Shown here: piece by piece, positions 11,623 to 23,889 of the stretch
How positions within the stretch are numbered: the first letter of the stretch is position 1
Layout: every line of letters begins with the position of its first letter
Origin: Lactifluus volemus
Taxonomy: Eukaryota > Basidiomycota > Agaricomycetes > Russulales > Russulaceae
Length of the DNA stretch: 64,000 nucleotides
Assembly (NCBI GenBank): GCA_022376515.1
Contig: WTXI01000012.1
Coordinates: forward strand, 846,447 to 910,446
Reading direction: 5' to 3'
Program-made: the position numbers and the translations under genes
The notes under the pieces: generated by a model
Databases searched by the model: none
What the model was told of the DNA's origin: nothing
Seen by the model: the letters and a program-made list of their open reading frames with translations, nothing else

Positions 11623-12724
11623 GGGGGATTGACCCCTTCACTGACTGGCACCAAATATCCAAACTGGCTCCTCCTTTGAAGGTGTAAATCTGAACACAGA
11701 AACGATCTGAGACAGATCAACCTCTGAAAGCAAACAAAAGTCAGTCTCGCGGGATTCGGCACCTCGAATTGCAGTAGAACATCTCGCTTACTACTGGGCC
11801 GCGGAATTACAAGTGCAGACAATGGCAATCTGACAACTTGTTAATGATGTATCCCAATTCCGAGCTTTTCTGCCAGTGTGTAGAGCATCACGAACTATTC
11901 TTGGTACCGAAGCATCTGGTCCTCGGTAGTCGGAGACAAGCCAACCCATGGGTGTGCGTAGGTGGCGTTCGAAGATTGTTATCTTGAAAGCCAGATGTTA
12001 GTGCACGCATGCTTGCATGCACTCTATATACATACTATCCTCCGAGTGCGGAGTGGGGTGAAGGGTAAAAGACCGGGCAAAGGGGGAATCATCGATGAAT
12101 TACAATCGGCTGAAGATCACCGGTCACCACTCAATCCCCATCAGAGTAGAACTTATGTGGAATAAAAGAAAGCTGAGAATTTTGAGTTGTAAGGTCTGTT
12201 CCCTACGGAGATTAGGTCGCATATTTGGCTTGGGTCCCGCGGACCCGCTCAGGACCCGCTGTCTGAGAAATCACGTGATCCAACTCCGGGATCACCTTTG
12301 TTTCGAGGCATTTCTGTGACGGATCAACTGAGAGCGCACGTGAAGTACATTGTCTTCCACTTGTAGGTAGTCAAGTAAGAAAGAAAATACCCAGAGGAAA
12401 AGCCAGAGCTTGAGCCAGAGGGTACTTTAGAGATTCCCAAGGAGATTCCCGTACACGCCTTGATCAAATTGAGGTTGCTTTAGTAGTTCTCAGGGCCAAC
12501 GCGGCGAACCGCTCGGTCTGCTCATGCACACTGCGCGCTTCTAGTGCGTCTCTTATAAGTTGCGGACAACGAGGAGACAACGTGGCGCCGGAAACAGGTG
12601 TTTCCGTCTCGGTTTCCCACGGCCCACGATGCATCCTCGACCTCGCCACCGATAGCTTTTATCCTCATCACCTCCTTTACTTGACTTCGATTATCAAGTC
12701 AACAACGTGCCTCTCTGACACGCC
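11623..12724. other. Single-copy spacer of the inverted repeat, upstream of the Ser/Pro-rich gene
   Basis: This belongs to the spacer between the two arms. It shows short ORFs only and contains the presumed promoter of the + strand gene starting at 12725. No TATA box is obvious. Confidence 0.4.
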
Positions 12725-15700
12725 ATGTCTTTATCTTCTTTCAGCAGCTTATCCAGTCCCAGCAGCGAGTCGGACATCAGCACCGTCTTTGAATTTGGCT
12801 TATTCAAATCTTCTCGTGCTCGTCGAAGAAGCCCGTTACCCTCTCGAAATAGAGAAAGGAGACAAAGTCCGTCTCGCCAAAGGAAGCGCAGCGTCACGCC
12901 CACGCGTACGCCTATCTCTTCCAGATATGATGGCGCCGTTGTCCCCTATTCCAAGCGTAGTCCCGGGAGCAAGTCCGGCATCTCTTATAGCGATATCGAT
13001 CGGTGGAGGACGGCCACTATCGGAGGCAGCGACTTCACTTATAGCAGTGAATCATCTGTCACTCAGTCCTCTGTGATATCGTCCTCCGTCATTTCCTCTT
13101 CCCGCACTCATTCCTCCCGCATCGAAACTTCCACTCGTCGTTCAAGTGCCGCCATTTCCAGACAACTAAAAGCACCCCCCGTTGCGTCGCAGCATCTTCA
13201 CTCAGGAATACATTACGACCCTCCCAACATATGCGAGCACTGCCGTAGGGCTTGGCACTCCTCTTGTGATCTCCCCAACCACTGATTCCGTACTTGTCCC
13301 ATATAACAGATCGACCTCCCCAACAAATCCATGGCCGCACCGACGTACTCCCCGCCCTTCGACTCGAACCTCACTCTGCCTTCCTTGCTGCCTATCGTCT
13401 CTCCCGCATTTGCTGTCCCGATGCCCTTGAGAAATCAACGACACTGGATCCGAACGACCCTTTCACACCTCGGATGGGACTACCTGGGCCCTCAAACATC
13501 CCGCCCCATCTACTACCCGAGCTGACCGCGGGCGAGCGACGCGCAAGGCGCCTCGCTCTGTTGCTTGACTCGGATGACTCAGACGTACGGGATTGGGCAC
13601 AGACAGAATACCTCAAGCTCGGACGCACGGGACGCCAGCTCGTGCGCGAAGGCGTCTTCGAAGTGAAAGTCTCTCTGGATGGCCCCGAGGTGAACCCACC
13701 TGATGAGTGGAGTGCCAACGAACGTGAAGAGGATCTGGAGAAGCTCAAGGAAAGGCTGGGGAGGCAGAAGGAAAGACGTGAAGAACGGGAGGAGGTCGAG
13801 CGCGAGATGGTCTGGGCACAAGAAATGTTCGGCAAGTGGCTCATTGATGGCCGTGTCGATAGCGTGTTTCGGCTGGCCGCGAGCGTCCTCAATGAGTTCC
13901 TGAAAGAGGTTGCCCGGGACGAGGGTGAGGAGTGGGTCATAGACACGGAAATTGAGGAGGTGGAAGGGCAATCGCCAAAGGATCCCGACGTCGTCCAAAA
14001 GTCTTCCAGCCCTCGTCTACCCTGACTGCCTCGAAGACGGTAGCAGCTGAGCAAGTTACCCCGATCCGAGCAGCCTCTTCTGCTTCTGTTGCTTCATCAA
14101 AACGTGGGGCCAAGCGACCTTCCGAGCCTGCACAGAAGGCAGAACATGAACCCGAACCCAAAACTGAACCTGTACCTGAGCCGGAGTCGTTACCAGCAGC
14201 AGATTCGGACCAAGCCGGAAGAACCAGTAGATGACAACTCTCCTGAACATTCCCACCCCGGACGCAGTCGGGAATCGTCTCCTTTGCCAGTTCCTATGCC
14301 TCTTCCAGTACTTCATCCATCGATATTCTCGGAAGAGGGTCTCCTCGCTTATGCCATAGATTCCATCCACCCTCCCCAAGATGCATCTCCTCCTGTCGAG
14401 CAAGTTCGGCCCGATTCGCAAATGAGTAGCAGTAACCATACGGTCAAAGCCCAAGACCACACTCCTGACCCCGCTGTCCAATACAATACTTATGCCGACT
14501 TCTACGCCAAGGATCCGAGGCGACGCAAAACACCATTGCTACACGTCAAGCCACTTCCTAATAACCAGCCTTTGCCAAAGCCCGAACGAGAGTACGATAG
14601 CTATGCCGATTTTTACGCCAATGACCCACGTCGGACGACGCATGTAGACGATCGTCCGTTGCCCGCTTTGATGAAGAAAAAGAAGGAAGCCGGAAAATCG
14701 GCGGATCGGTCTTCTCTGCCCCAGTCATCTTCAAAACCATCAAAAATCTTGATTCCTTCCAAGGCACCAGCCGATCCACCGCGTCTAACCGAGTCCAAAC
14801 GCCACCGGCGACCCGACTCCCGGCCCGCCGCCATCGCGAAACCTCGCCCCCCGAGGACGTTGCCGTCTCGTCTAATCTATCTGGTTCATCCGGCAGGCTC
14901 ACTACACCCAGCGCATCCGTCGTGCTATCGCGCGAGCAATCTCCCTCTCGAGGTAACCGTCACAGCAGCCACCACAAATCTCGTCGCCACCACAAGTCGC
15001 GCCCTCACTCTCCAGGGCTTACCTCGCCCACGCCTTCACAGGCATCTGGCCGACACCGGGATTCGCGCCAGCGCCGTGACACACCACCGCTACCCATACC
15101 GCCGCCGTCTGTTACTGTGCTAAAGCCAACTGAGGTACCTGCACGCAAGCGATCCTGGCGGCCGTTCCGCATACAAGGTGGCGCTGCATCGGTCTCGTCC
15201 AACGGAAAAAACTCTTCGCGTTCAGCATCACCCGAGCCGGTACCTGTTAATCCCCGCGGCCCGAACGACCCGTCGTCGAAACCGATGTCAACGCCGACTA
15301 TGGCATCCGATGCCGATGTCGGCGACCGTGAACACGCGGAGGAGGAAGATGGTGGTGGTCCCACGGAAGTTGTCCCTCCCGCCCCTCCACTTCCACCCGT
15401 GCAATTCTGGCTACCTGGATACCCGGCGTACAAATTGAACCAAGCCGCGCGTAATTATACAACAGGTGATGCGACGAGGAGCGAGGCCGCCGGTAGTGCC
15501 TCGGAGGACCGTCAAGGTGGTCGCCGGCACCATCATCGACATGCTTCGTCCGTGTCGTCGTCGTCGTCTTCGGCTTCACGTTTAGTGCCGCCACCACCAC
15601 CGCCACCCCCGGTGTTCCTCGCACTTGGCGCGCGACGCGCGTGCATACCGTATACCCCCGCTTTTCAGGGAATTGATATACGCGTCGTGCGTCCTCTCAG

Positions 15701-15833
15701 TGCGCGAGAGAAACTCGCGATGCGTGACGCCGTCAGCGTGTTGGTTCGACTCGGGGCGAGGGTTATTGGCGCCGAGGCGGGTGGGCTTGGCGTAAGAGGG
15801 GAGATGTGGAGTTTGAGCTACGTCGGGTTTTGA
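12725..15833 (+). CDS. Ser/Pro-rich, largely disordered protein; reading frame broken
   Basis: I do not recognise this family. Exon 1 (12725-13265, ATG start) encodes a Ser-rich, Arg-rich region. A 44-bp intron (13266-13309) joins in phase to an exon with a more ordered, charged segment: a GERRARRLALLLDSDDSD motif, then a probable coiled coil rich in Glu, Arg and Lys. Further downstream come low-complexity stretches, a repeated TYADFYAKDPRR / SYADFYANDPRR motif and a His-rich patch. The final ~60 residues look ordered (RPLSAREKLAMRDAVSVLV). The natural-looking frame switches three times: near 14003 (A run), near 14200 and near 14760. Spliceosomal introns of normal length do not explain these switches. 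It is either an aging pseudogene or carries indel errors. Its 3' fifth was copied into the left arm at 11205-11622. Confidence 0.5.
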
Positions 15834-15842
15834 GCATTTCAT

Positions 15843-16444
15843 TTATGGTAGTGCTAGATCTGCTTTGATTTTGTTGCTACTACGTACGTCGCGCTATATC
15901 GTTTATCGTTGGCTTTTATTCGTTTTTTTTTTTGGCCGTGTATGTAACTGATATTGCATTACATTTGAACTATAGCATTTATCTCACCAATATGTACCTA
16001 CGATATATGTATACAATTGCTCTCATTGCGTCTCAGTGGTCCGGAAAGGGCACTGGATGGATGGATTATGGTGTATGGGAGAGCAGTCGAATTTGGGTAA
16101 ATCCTCAGAAAGAATGAAAACGCTGGGAGATTCAGAAATCATACAAGGAATGAGAATGTTTGGGACGTTCCAATGCTAGTGAATGAGGGGGAGCCTTGTG
16201 GATATTATATACAGGAGTAGCGAGAATGGAAGATGGGAGAGCTATAGTGATGAAATAGAACAACAGTAACAAAGACCCGACACAAAGTGTGGTGGAAAGG
16301 CAGAAAGCGTAGCAGCGAGGGATTCAAGGTATGTGGATGTGCTGGGCGTAGAGTGAAAGAGTGGGTGGAAACGGAAAGAGATGGCTATGGAAGTGGTGTT
16401 TGGGTCCAAGAACTGGCGCTGCCTTGAAATGGTGCTGTAGCAAA
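15843..16444. other. Shared 3' intergenic block (right arm)
   Basis: Reverse-complement counterpart of 10673-11204, lying between the convergent Ser/Pro-rich gene (+) and FunK1 copy B (-). No gene is seen. Confidence 0.5.
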
Positions 16445-18935
16445 TTATTGCTTCGCCGATGATCCATCATCCATCGACCTCAGGTTGCTAGAGAAGCCAC
16501 CGCTCGAAGTATGCATCCTCGAGGACATGCTGAAGATGTCATCATGATGAGAAGAGGTCTGAGATGAAAAACTGTCTTTAGACCTCGACATTGAAGACCT
16601 CGGTGGCATACGTCCTGTCCGTGTCAGGTGGATATTCTGCTCGCTACCATCAAGCGAATCTTCGGCTTTGCGCTTTCGCCTGCTCCTACTTCCAGAAGAA
16701 TTCACATGAGGTTCGGATAAATCTAGGCTGCCATCGTCGTTGATATCCCATTCAGACTGCAAGTGCTTGTCGAGAATGGCCAAGAGCGCGTCCGAAGTCT
16801 GGAGTTTCTCGAGAGCAGTCTTGACTTTAGGATCTAACTCCGAGGTTTGCCGTGCTTCCACCATGGATTGAGGTTCATCGCTCGTCACATTGAGGTAGAG
16901 ATCGTGGAAAAGAGACCTCATATCTTCAATGATATCCCTGCAAGGCGTTGCAACAAATTGCCGAATACGCCTGAAGGCCAGTTTGCGACTGTCAAGACAA
17001 CTCAACTTTCCATCGCCTCCTCTGATGACGCTGGATCTGGTACCCTGGGTATGTTGGTCAAACACTGCCTGCATGATTTCCTTGAGCTCCGGGGTCTTGC
17101 GATTCCTGTAGCGGACAACCTCGTATAGGAGTACCCAGAAGAATGACTCCAGATCATCCGAAACTTCATGCGGCCATGACCAAGGATCCAATAAACGTGC
17201 TATGGATATGAATTGCCACGTTCCCTGAACTTCCATTCAGTCCATATCTACCTCTAAGTGAGCGACAAATCCTCACTGTCCGCGAATGTCGCCTGGGCTT
17301 CTGGTCCCCGTCTTCTTTCACCTTCTTCGACAAGTCCCAGTCGATCAACATCCCAGTGCCCTTGTCCGTGATAAGGATGTTCCCTGCGCTCACGTCCCTA
17401 TGCAAAATTCTTGTTTTGTTGTACGCGGCCGTATGAGCTACAAAAAGAAAGTAAGACGAGAATTCAACCATCGTCAGAGGAAAGACGTCTTTACCGACGA
17501 TGGCATCCCGAATCACCTCACACAGCTGTCTCGTCGATTTGAAGTGATTCAACGGCATCCCAACTGTCTCCAGTACAAGTCGATGATGAATGTATGGTTC
17601 CACACGCGGGTGACCAGGACACCATGAATAACCACCTCCTGGCCGGCTCAGATAGTCCTGCGTCCTAGTCCTCTGCACCTGAGGCCATTGAACTTGAAGA
17701 GCGCCACGCCCAGATATCTGAGGAACGTCACACGCCCGACTCATCTTTGCGATGTTCGGGACGTGAGCCTCATCAAGTTCCCCATATACATCCCCTTCTC
17801 TCTGGACGTCGGGGTGATCAATGCGCCAGTAATCTTTCAAGTAAACAAGATTTCCCCTCTCGACGTCGTAGGCAATATATCCGAAAGTCGCCCGGCCGAT
17901 AAGCGCATCTGTGGCCCATTTCACACTTGGTGTAATGTAACACCTAGGCTTCTCGTGCCGGTCGCGATCGTCCCAGACAAGCATCTTGTGAAGGTGGCTC
18001 CTCTGCACTTTTTCGAAGGTGGGATAAGTCTTCAATTTTGGAAGAGCAAGCTCGGCCTCGTCATCGTCTACGGGAGAGACAGACGTGTCATGGCCGCGAT
18101 CGACAGCCGAAAGATGGTCGAATCTCCACAAGAATTGAAAAAGTTCACCGTCAGCCAATTTGAATGGTTGTGTATAGATGACCCCGCTACGATCCCATCG
18201 AAGGAAGCGGCCAGTGTCACCGAATATGGCGATAGAGAAAGAAAAGACTCGAAACTGGGAACGATGGATAGCACTTGCGTAGGCGATCAGCTGACCACAA
18301 GTCTTGTAAGCACCGGCGCTGAACCCGACGTGGCAGGAAACGTCTTGTGGATTTGTTTGGAGTTGCTCGATCCTCATAAAAGGATCGTAGGGCTTGGGTT
18401 TGTTTTCGATATAGAATTCAATGCGTCCCCACTCGAGCCCCGTTGGCGGCTGCGCACACGAGTTCGCGCCAGGTGGGTTTAAATAGACGGAAATATCAGG
18501 TTTGTAAGGATACCCTGACGGGGTGTCGAGTATTTTGGTAGTGTTCACAAAGTGGAGGCCTGGACATGTCCCAGATTTGTGAATTGCTTGAATCTGAAAG
18601 GGTGGTCAGCATCTGCAAAATTAATCAAAGGTTGAGGGACTCGCAAATTTGGTTTCATTCTGTGAGACAGATGGTTCAATGAATTCGAAATCTGCCTGAG
18701 GACGGAAAGCAGGCGGTTCAGGCAGAGGAAGAAACTCGTAGAGGAAGTCTTGGACAGGCATGGGCCCAACGAATTTATCGCAGAAATCGAACGACATGTC
18801 TGCGTAAATTTTTGAAGCACTTTTCTTCCTTCTAAAGCTGTGAGTGTTGCTGCCACAGATGTCCCACTTCAAGGGAGTTGTGTCTGATGGTGCTGCAACG
18901 ACTTGAGAGTTGGGTGGAGTACTGAGATTAGGCAT
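16445..18935 (-). CDS. FunK1-type protein kinase, copy B
   Basis: This is a 795-residue FunK1 kinase, the inverted duplicate of 8188-10672. Its exons are 18935-18645, 18593-17277 and 17224-16445. Intron 1 is 51 bp with the same GCGAGT donor and intron 2 is 52 bp (GTGAGG...TTCAG). The HRDVSAGNIL and DWD motifs, the GTWQF segment and the basic, Ser-rich tail are all retained. Differences from copy A are mostly single residues, plus a two-residue length difference in the tail. The kinase core carries no frameshift or lost catalytic residue. Both copies therefore look functional, with a TATA box at the same distance. The nearest downstream neighbour is the convergent Ser/Pro-rich gene. Upstream of the promoter the hAT element begins about 230 bp beyond the ATG and may have altered regulation of this copy. 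Confidence 0.88.
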
Positions 18936-18992
18936 ACAGTGAGAAGAGTGATGGTTGGACGTGAGTCTCGCCACATTTGACACACCTGGTTC

Positions 18993-18999
18993 TTATATA
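18993..18999 (-). promoter_or_regulatory. TATA box of FunK1 copy B
   Basis: TATATAA on the - strand, 57 bp upstream of the ATG at 18935. It mirrors 8124-8130 in the other arm. Confidence 0.6.
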
Positions 19000-19194
19000 C
19001 CTGGACCAGCCTAGGGTGTGGCCTTTTATGGGTATTGCTTGTGGGCACACACCGACATTGAATGACTAGTAGGGCAGGTTACGACCGCAGTCGTAGAACC
19101 GAACCGAGCGTGAATATGGGCAATCACGTGACTATGCTAGATGGTTCAATTGAGAGGTCATTCAACTATAGTTGCGGGAAAAACCCCCCGAGGG

Positions 19195-19260
19195 GGTAAC
19201 TTACCGGTAAGTTACCTCAGGGTCCCAAAGGGGGGGTAACTTACCGGTAACTTACTGGTA
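19195..19260. repeat. Left subterminal palindrome cluster of the hAT element
   Basis: A perfect 22-bp palindrome (GGTAACTTACC followed by its reverse complement, 19195-19216) is followed by partial copies of GTAACTTACCGGTAA near 19236-19262. Identical palindromes occur near the right end. Such subterminal repeats are the usual transposase-binding sites in hAT elements; that role here is inferred. Confidence 0.75.
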
Positions 19261-19435
19261 ACTTTGATCACGTGATAATTTCACGTGACCATTCTGAGCG
19301 CGTCGTCAGCGCGAAGTCGCGAACTGTGAAGCTCCCTGCTTTTTTTTTTGCTCGCGCTCGAGCTGATCCCTGCAAGATCTAACAAATGCATTCATTTTCG
19401 AACTATGTAACAATGTGAACCATAATATATAAGAA

Positions 19436-22400
19436 CTACGGTCTGAATAAGTCCTCCATGGTGAAATCATCATCATCACTGGCAATGTCCCAACTTGAAT
19501 GTGTAGTCCAATCATCACCCCGCCCTTGACCTCCTGACACTTCTCCCTTCCTTGGAGTAGGGATATCATCAGCAATTATATCTGTAATGATCCGTGTGTC
19601 CATGTTAATGTAAGGCAAGTCCTCCTTGCCAATGGCACGCGCTCGGTCGTTGGTACTCCCATCCGGAACGTCGGAGGCATTGGGGACATCTGTTGTGCCT
19701 TCAGCTTCATCATCCGACATTGCTGAGGGGTCGTCATCTGAGGACGGAAATATTTTTTTCTTGATTTCATAGAATTTGACAGTTGGCCGGGGATCTGAGC
19801 GAGCACGAATCTAGAATGGTATCATGAGCGTTTCACCTAGTGGCTGTGGCCAATAATACTACGCGTACCTTCTGCTCAGTTTGGTAGTACTGCCTGATTT
19901 GCGTCATAGCAGACATCGTGTCCACGGACATTCTGTTGCGGAGCTTCGGAGTGAGCCACGTAAACACGGAGCCAGTTACTTCTTCTGGCATCGAGTTTAC
20001 GCGGACTGAGTAAATTTTGATCGCAAGGTGCTACGAGAATAAGGAAATCAGTATAAATTATGGAGACTTCAACGAGACTCGGAGGAACACACCGGTAGGA
20101 TCTGTGCTGACTCACTAATCAAACCCTTCCACCACTTGAGAACGCCTTGTGGGATTGACTCGTCGACCGGTAAGTTGAATGGGTACTGATGTCTCGCATA
20201 CGCAAGGAGCTCGATTCTGATCTGTGCCTTTAACGCCGTCTTATGGTCCGCCCATTTTTTGAACTCTGGCTTTGAGCCATGCAAAGCCTCCTGTAGCGCA
20301 ATATTAGCAAGGAAGATGCCAACCTGTACAAAGAGCGATGGATGCCGGATGCCGAGGAGGTGTTTTTGTTGTTCCTCGACCTTCCATAGATCACTTTTCA
20401 AGTAATCTAAGAGACAGAATAAGTATAAATGCAAGAGTACAGACAGACACAGCAACACTTACTCGCGTTTAGATTAGACTGTCCGGGGGCCGGTCCGGGC
20501 CAGGGCCACCCCCATTTTGCCCGGCCCTGGCCCTGGCCCTCAGGGCCGGTCCGCCCTGCAGCTGGCCCTGGCCCTTGGAGGGCCAGCTGATGCTGGCCCT
20601 GGCCCGACCCGGGGCCGACCCGGCCCCACCCCTTAAAAAAACTATTTAGTTAATTAATTAGTTCTGGTAAAACTTTCTCACACTTGATCACATAATCAAC
20701 TCACAGGCTCCCTTCTGATAATTGCACAACGGGGATTCGAACTCTCAACCACTGCACATAAAAATTGAAGCTGATGACATCTTTACCGTTACACCATCTG
20801 AGCTCAATATATTTTTCCTCCATAGCCTCTCTTAAACTGTTGACTTGGCTCAGTCCGCGCCCAGGTTTACTTTTTCAACATGTTCTCGCGCTTGCCTTAT
20901 GATCCACTCCCTCGCCCCGTGTCGCCGTGCCCGTGCCCACTCTCGTTTTCCGCCACTACCTCTGTCTTCGCCCTCCCTTCTCTCGCGCTTTCTCTGTCGC
21001 CGCCATTGCCCCGTCTCACGCCTCGCATCTTCGGACTCTTCTGTCGCCCCGCCCTCTGGTGCCGCCGCCTTCTCTTGGTGCCATCGTCGCGACACCTCCC
21101 CCTCGCCGCTACCACTGCCGTGGCCTGTTAGCTTGGTCCATTGGTGTGTCATGTTCTTTTTTTTGACTTTTCACAACTAATCTTTCTTTACTTTCTTGTT
21201 TCCCTTTCCCCTCCTGCATCTCCTTCGAGGGATGTCCCTGCACCCACCCGTAGACAGTCTATTGGCGTCACGGTCGTTCGGGCGTCGCTGTTGCGACTGT
21301 CCGAGCCCCTGACGCCAGTGACTCGTGCTATGGCGTGCGCGGGTCCCCTCCACTCTGTGTCGCACCTGCCATCTCCCCCTTCGCCCGCCGCCATTCCCAA
21401 CGTGGCAGTTGCTGTCCCAACGCAGTGTGCCGCCCCCCTCGCCGCCGCCTCTGACGCCGCTCTGACGTCGCTACTGCTGCCCTGACGCCGCAGCCCTGCC
21501 GTCGCTGCTGCTGCCCCGATGCCGCCGCCACTGCCTCGCCGTCGCTGCTGCGTCCCCCCCATCGCTTTTGCTTCCCCGACGCCGCCGCCACTGCCCCGCC
21601 GCCCCTGCCGTCGCTGCTGCCGCCCCGACGCCGCTGCCGCCCCAATGCCCCCACCACTGCCCCGCCGTCGCTGCTGCGTCCCCGCCATCGCTTTTGCTGC
21701 CCCGACGCCGCCGCCACTGCCCCGCCGTCGCTGCTGCTGCCCCGACGCCGCCGTTGCGGCGCCACCCTGCATCCTCGCCCTCGCTGCCTCCCTATGGGTA
21801 GGGCCAGCAGGGCCGGCCCCGGGCCGGCCCTGAGGGCCACTCGTAAAATTGTCCGGCCCTGGCCCTGGCCCTCGATGTGAGGGCCGCCTGCTGCTGGCCC
21901 TGGCCCTGGCCCTCAAGGGGCCGGTCCGGGTCGGCCCTAGGGCCGGGAGGGCCAGGCCCGGCCCGCGGACAGTCTAGTTTAGATATGTAGCGGCAAGGTA
22001 GACATCATTTGCCAAGTTCCCACTTCCGAACAGCTGGTTATGTCGTGTATACAAGACCTGTTGAACAGCATCAACAGTGTCGGGAAGGAAGCGATTCTTC
22101 TTGTTGATGAGGGCTTCTTCTGTCGCACAGATAACTGCGTGCCAGAAGATGTAAACATCGGCCGCAGTAGTCTCAAGGGCTTCGAGACAGGCTAACGCTT
22201 TAGTGGCGGGATACGTAGCGTGGATAAGCTGAGCGAGGTGTGACTCGAAATCGAATGTCGCTTGTGACGGCGTTGACTGGTAATAATCTTCAATGTCCTG
22301 TTAGGAAGCTACAGATAAACAAATGGAACGGATAATAAAAGAATGAATACTTGCCTCGAACATCCCATCTGGTGCCAACTTAATTACATCCTTAATGGCA

Positions 22401-23843
22401 ACGAGTGAACGCTGCACAGACATAGCAGACAAAACGATCATCGCAAAGCGGGTCTTCCCAATAGCTTCCAATCCACGCCCCGTGTGATGGCGTTCACGCG
22501 CTGCCTTCAGGGCAGTGAAGCCAAAGTGAGACGAATGAAATGTTGCTACAGTCTTGCGAACGATTTTAATCGCCTGCGTGTTTGTATCTCTTGGTTAGCT
22601 CTAAAAACTGTACCGATAAGTCATGACGCACCAATTCAAATTCAGGAATTTTTGTTAGATCCAGGATGGTTCGATTTAGATGGTGGCAGCAGTCGGCAAG
22701 ATTGAGAGCAACCGGGAGAATTTTGGTGCATAGAAGTCTGCGTGCAGCCAGTGTGTTGCCGGTGCTATCAGAGCAGATGCCTGAGAATCGGGAAACGTCC
22801 ACTTCTGTAGCAACCTTAAAACCTATCAGATAACTTCGATGTATTCATAAAATGGAACATACCCGTTGTACATACGATGCGATCCACTCCGCGGTGTGTG
22901 ATTCCGATGTCACCTCACGAGTTTCCATCAGATAGACCCGCCGCTGTGGATCAGATATATGTACAGTCCAGTAGGACTCATGCCCAGTTGATGTGCCACC
23001 ATCAAAAGAGATGGTGAGATCGAACTGCGTGGAGAGGTGGGTAAGCTGCTGCTGACGGACCCAGACAGCTTGGTGCGATATGTCTTCATACTCAAGGCGG
23101 TCCCTTGTTGCTGGCTTATAGGAGCGGTCGGCAATGAGAAGAAGGTCAATCCATTCTGGCCGCGAAACGATTGACGGTGGAAGGCCAGCGACACAGATCA
23201 GTTTGACAACAGCAAGGTCGAAGTTGAGGTGGCGCTCCTTACGCCCAGTTAACCGGGCGTTGGTGGCAAGGGTATTTTCATTCGAAGTTGTGGGTGTCGA
23301 GGGAAAAGAAGACATTTGTGGTGTAGAAAAAAGCATAGTGGCCGGGGATGAAGGTGGTTGAGAGCTTGTGGTGGAATCAAGTCGATGGGAGAGTGAGCGT
23401 GAGAGCGCGTGGGTTCGGGCGCGCATTCGAAGCTCGTCAGAAAGCCGAACACAATCTTTTGCGTGCCGGACAACTCTTGCAAGAGATCGCTTGGACCAAT
23501 GACGCAAACACGGGTCTTCAGAGTTTCCAACACACCTCCATAAAATCTTTTGTGGCTTCATCGGCTTGTAGCACTGTACTGTCAGCTGCTCCAAAAGTGG
23601 GTCTGGGGGACACCCGCCCTTTTTGCGGGGCTTGGGCTGGCATTTTTTGGGTGCCACGTCAACAAGGTCCTGAATAGTTGCCGCCTCTTTCCCTTCTTCA
23701 TCGGAACTAGAACTCTCCAAGTCTGTTAAGTTACCACTGTTTTCTTCATCATTGGCAGTTGGGCGGCTTGGGCCTGGTTCTAAATCCGTGTTTTCAGTGC
23801 CTCGCTGGTGGCGACTCTGGCGAGGCTTTCGTTTCCCCCTCTT
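19436..23843 (-). CDS. hAT transposase part of the Ulp1-hAT gene, interrupted by a nested element
   Basis: This is a cut-and-paste transposase that should bind the element ends and excise it. The exons are 23843-22863, 22814-22632, 22573-22355, 22297-21977 plus 20466-20463 (split by the nested insertion), 20406-20093, 20030-19869 and 19810-19436. All phases agree and the introns are 48-62 bp. One of them (22298-22354) is GC-AG with a GCAAGT donor. Domain order: an acidic linker, a BED-like Cys/His cluster (WRC...C...RHAKDC), a DUF659-like catalytic stretch with ISFDGGTS and GICSDSTGNT followed by CCHHLN, a helical middle, and the C-terminal hAT dimerisation region (NSMPEE, WLTPKLRNRMS). It ends in an acidic tail at 19436. 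Apart from the nested insertion the frame is clean, so this copy was active until recently. The N-terminal end continues, in phase, from the protease exons at 23890-25448. Confidence 0.85.
20475..21976. mobile_element. Nested non-autonomous hAT-like element, GC-rich, 1.5 kb
   Basis: It is flanked by the 8-bp direct repeats GTTTAGAT (20467-20474 and 21977-21984). Its ends are inverted, TAGACTGTCCG..GGCCGG on the left and the reverse at the right. It sits inside a transposase exon; removing it plus one target copy restores the reading frame. No transposase is encoded. The interior is extremely GC-rich with GGCCCTGGCCCT repeats at both ends and a C+T-biased central block of CCGCCGC-type repeats. 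The long ORFs in the central block are compositional artefacts. It shares the 8-bp target length with the host element but has different ends, so another hAT family probably mobilised it. Confidence 0.9.
20722..20806 (-). other. tRNA-like segment inside the nested element
   Basis: The - strand reads like a tRNA body. An A-box-like TGAGCTCAGATGG (complement of 20794-20806) precedes a B-box-like GAGAGTTCGAATCCCC (complement of 20731-20746) at roughly tRNA spacing. The T-arm pairs poorly and I could not fold a complete acceptor stem, so it is not a working tRNA gene. It resembles the tRNA-derived head of a SINE, or a captured pol III promoter. Confidence 0.4.
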
Positions 23844-23889
23844 CTGTGTCCGGTAAGCAACCAGTTACCTTAACTGAATCGTTACTGAC

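Noticed and set aside
20722..20806. A functional tRNA gene
   Set aside because: Only the A- and B-box-like parts fit; the T-stem pairs poorly and no acceptor stem could be formed.
21188..21916. Long Gly/Ala/Arg-rich and Pro/Ala-rich ORFs on both strands of the nested GC-rich element
   Set aside because: CCGCCGC-type repeats keep several frames open at once on both strands. There are no domains, and the region lies inside a TIR-bounded non-autonomous element.
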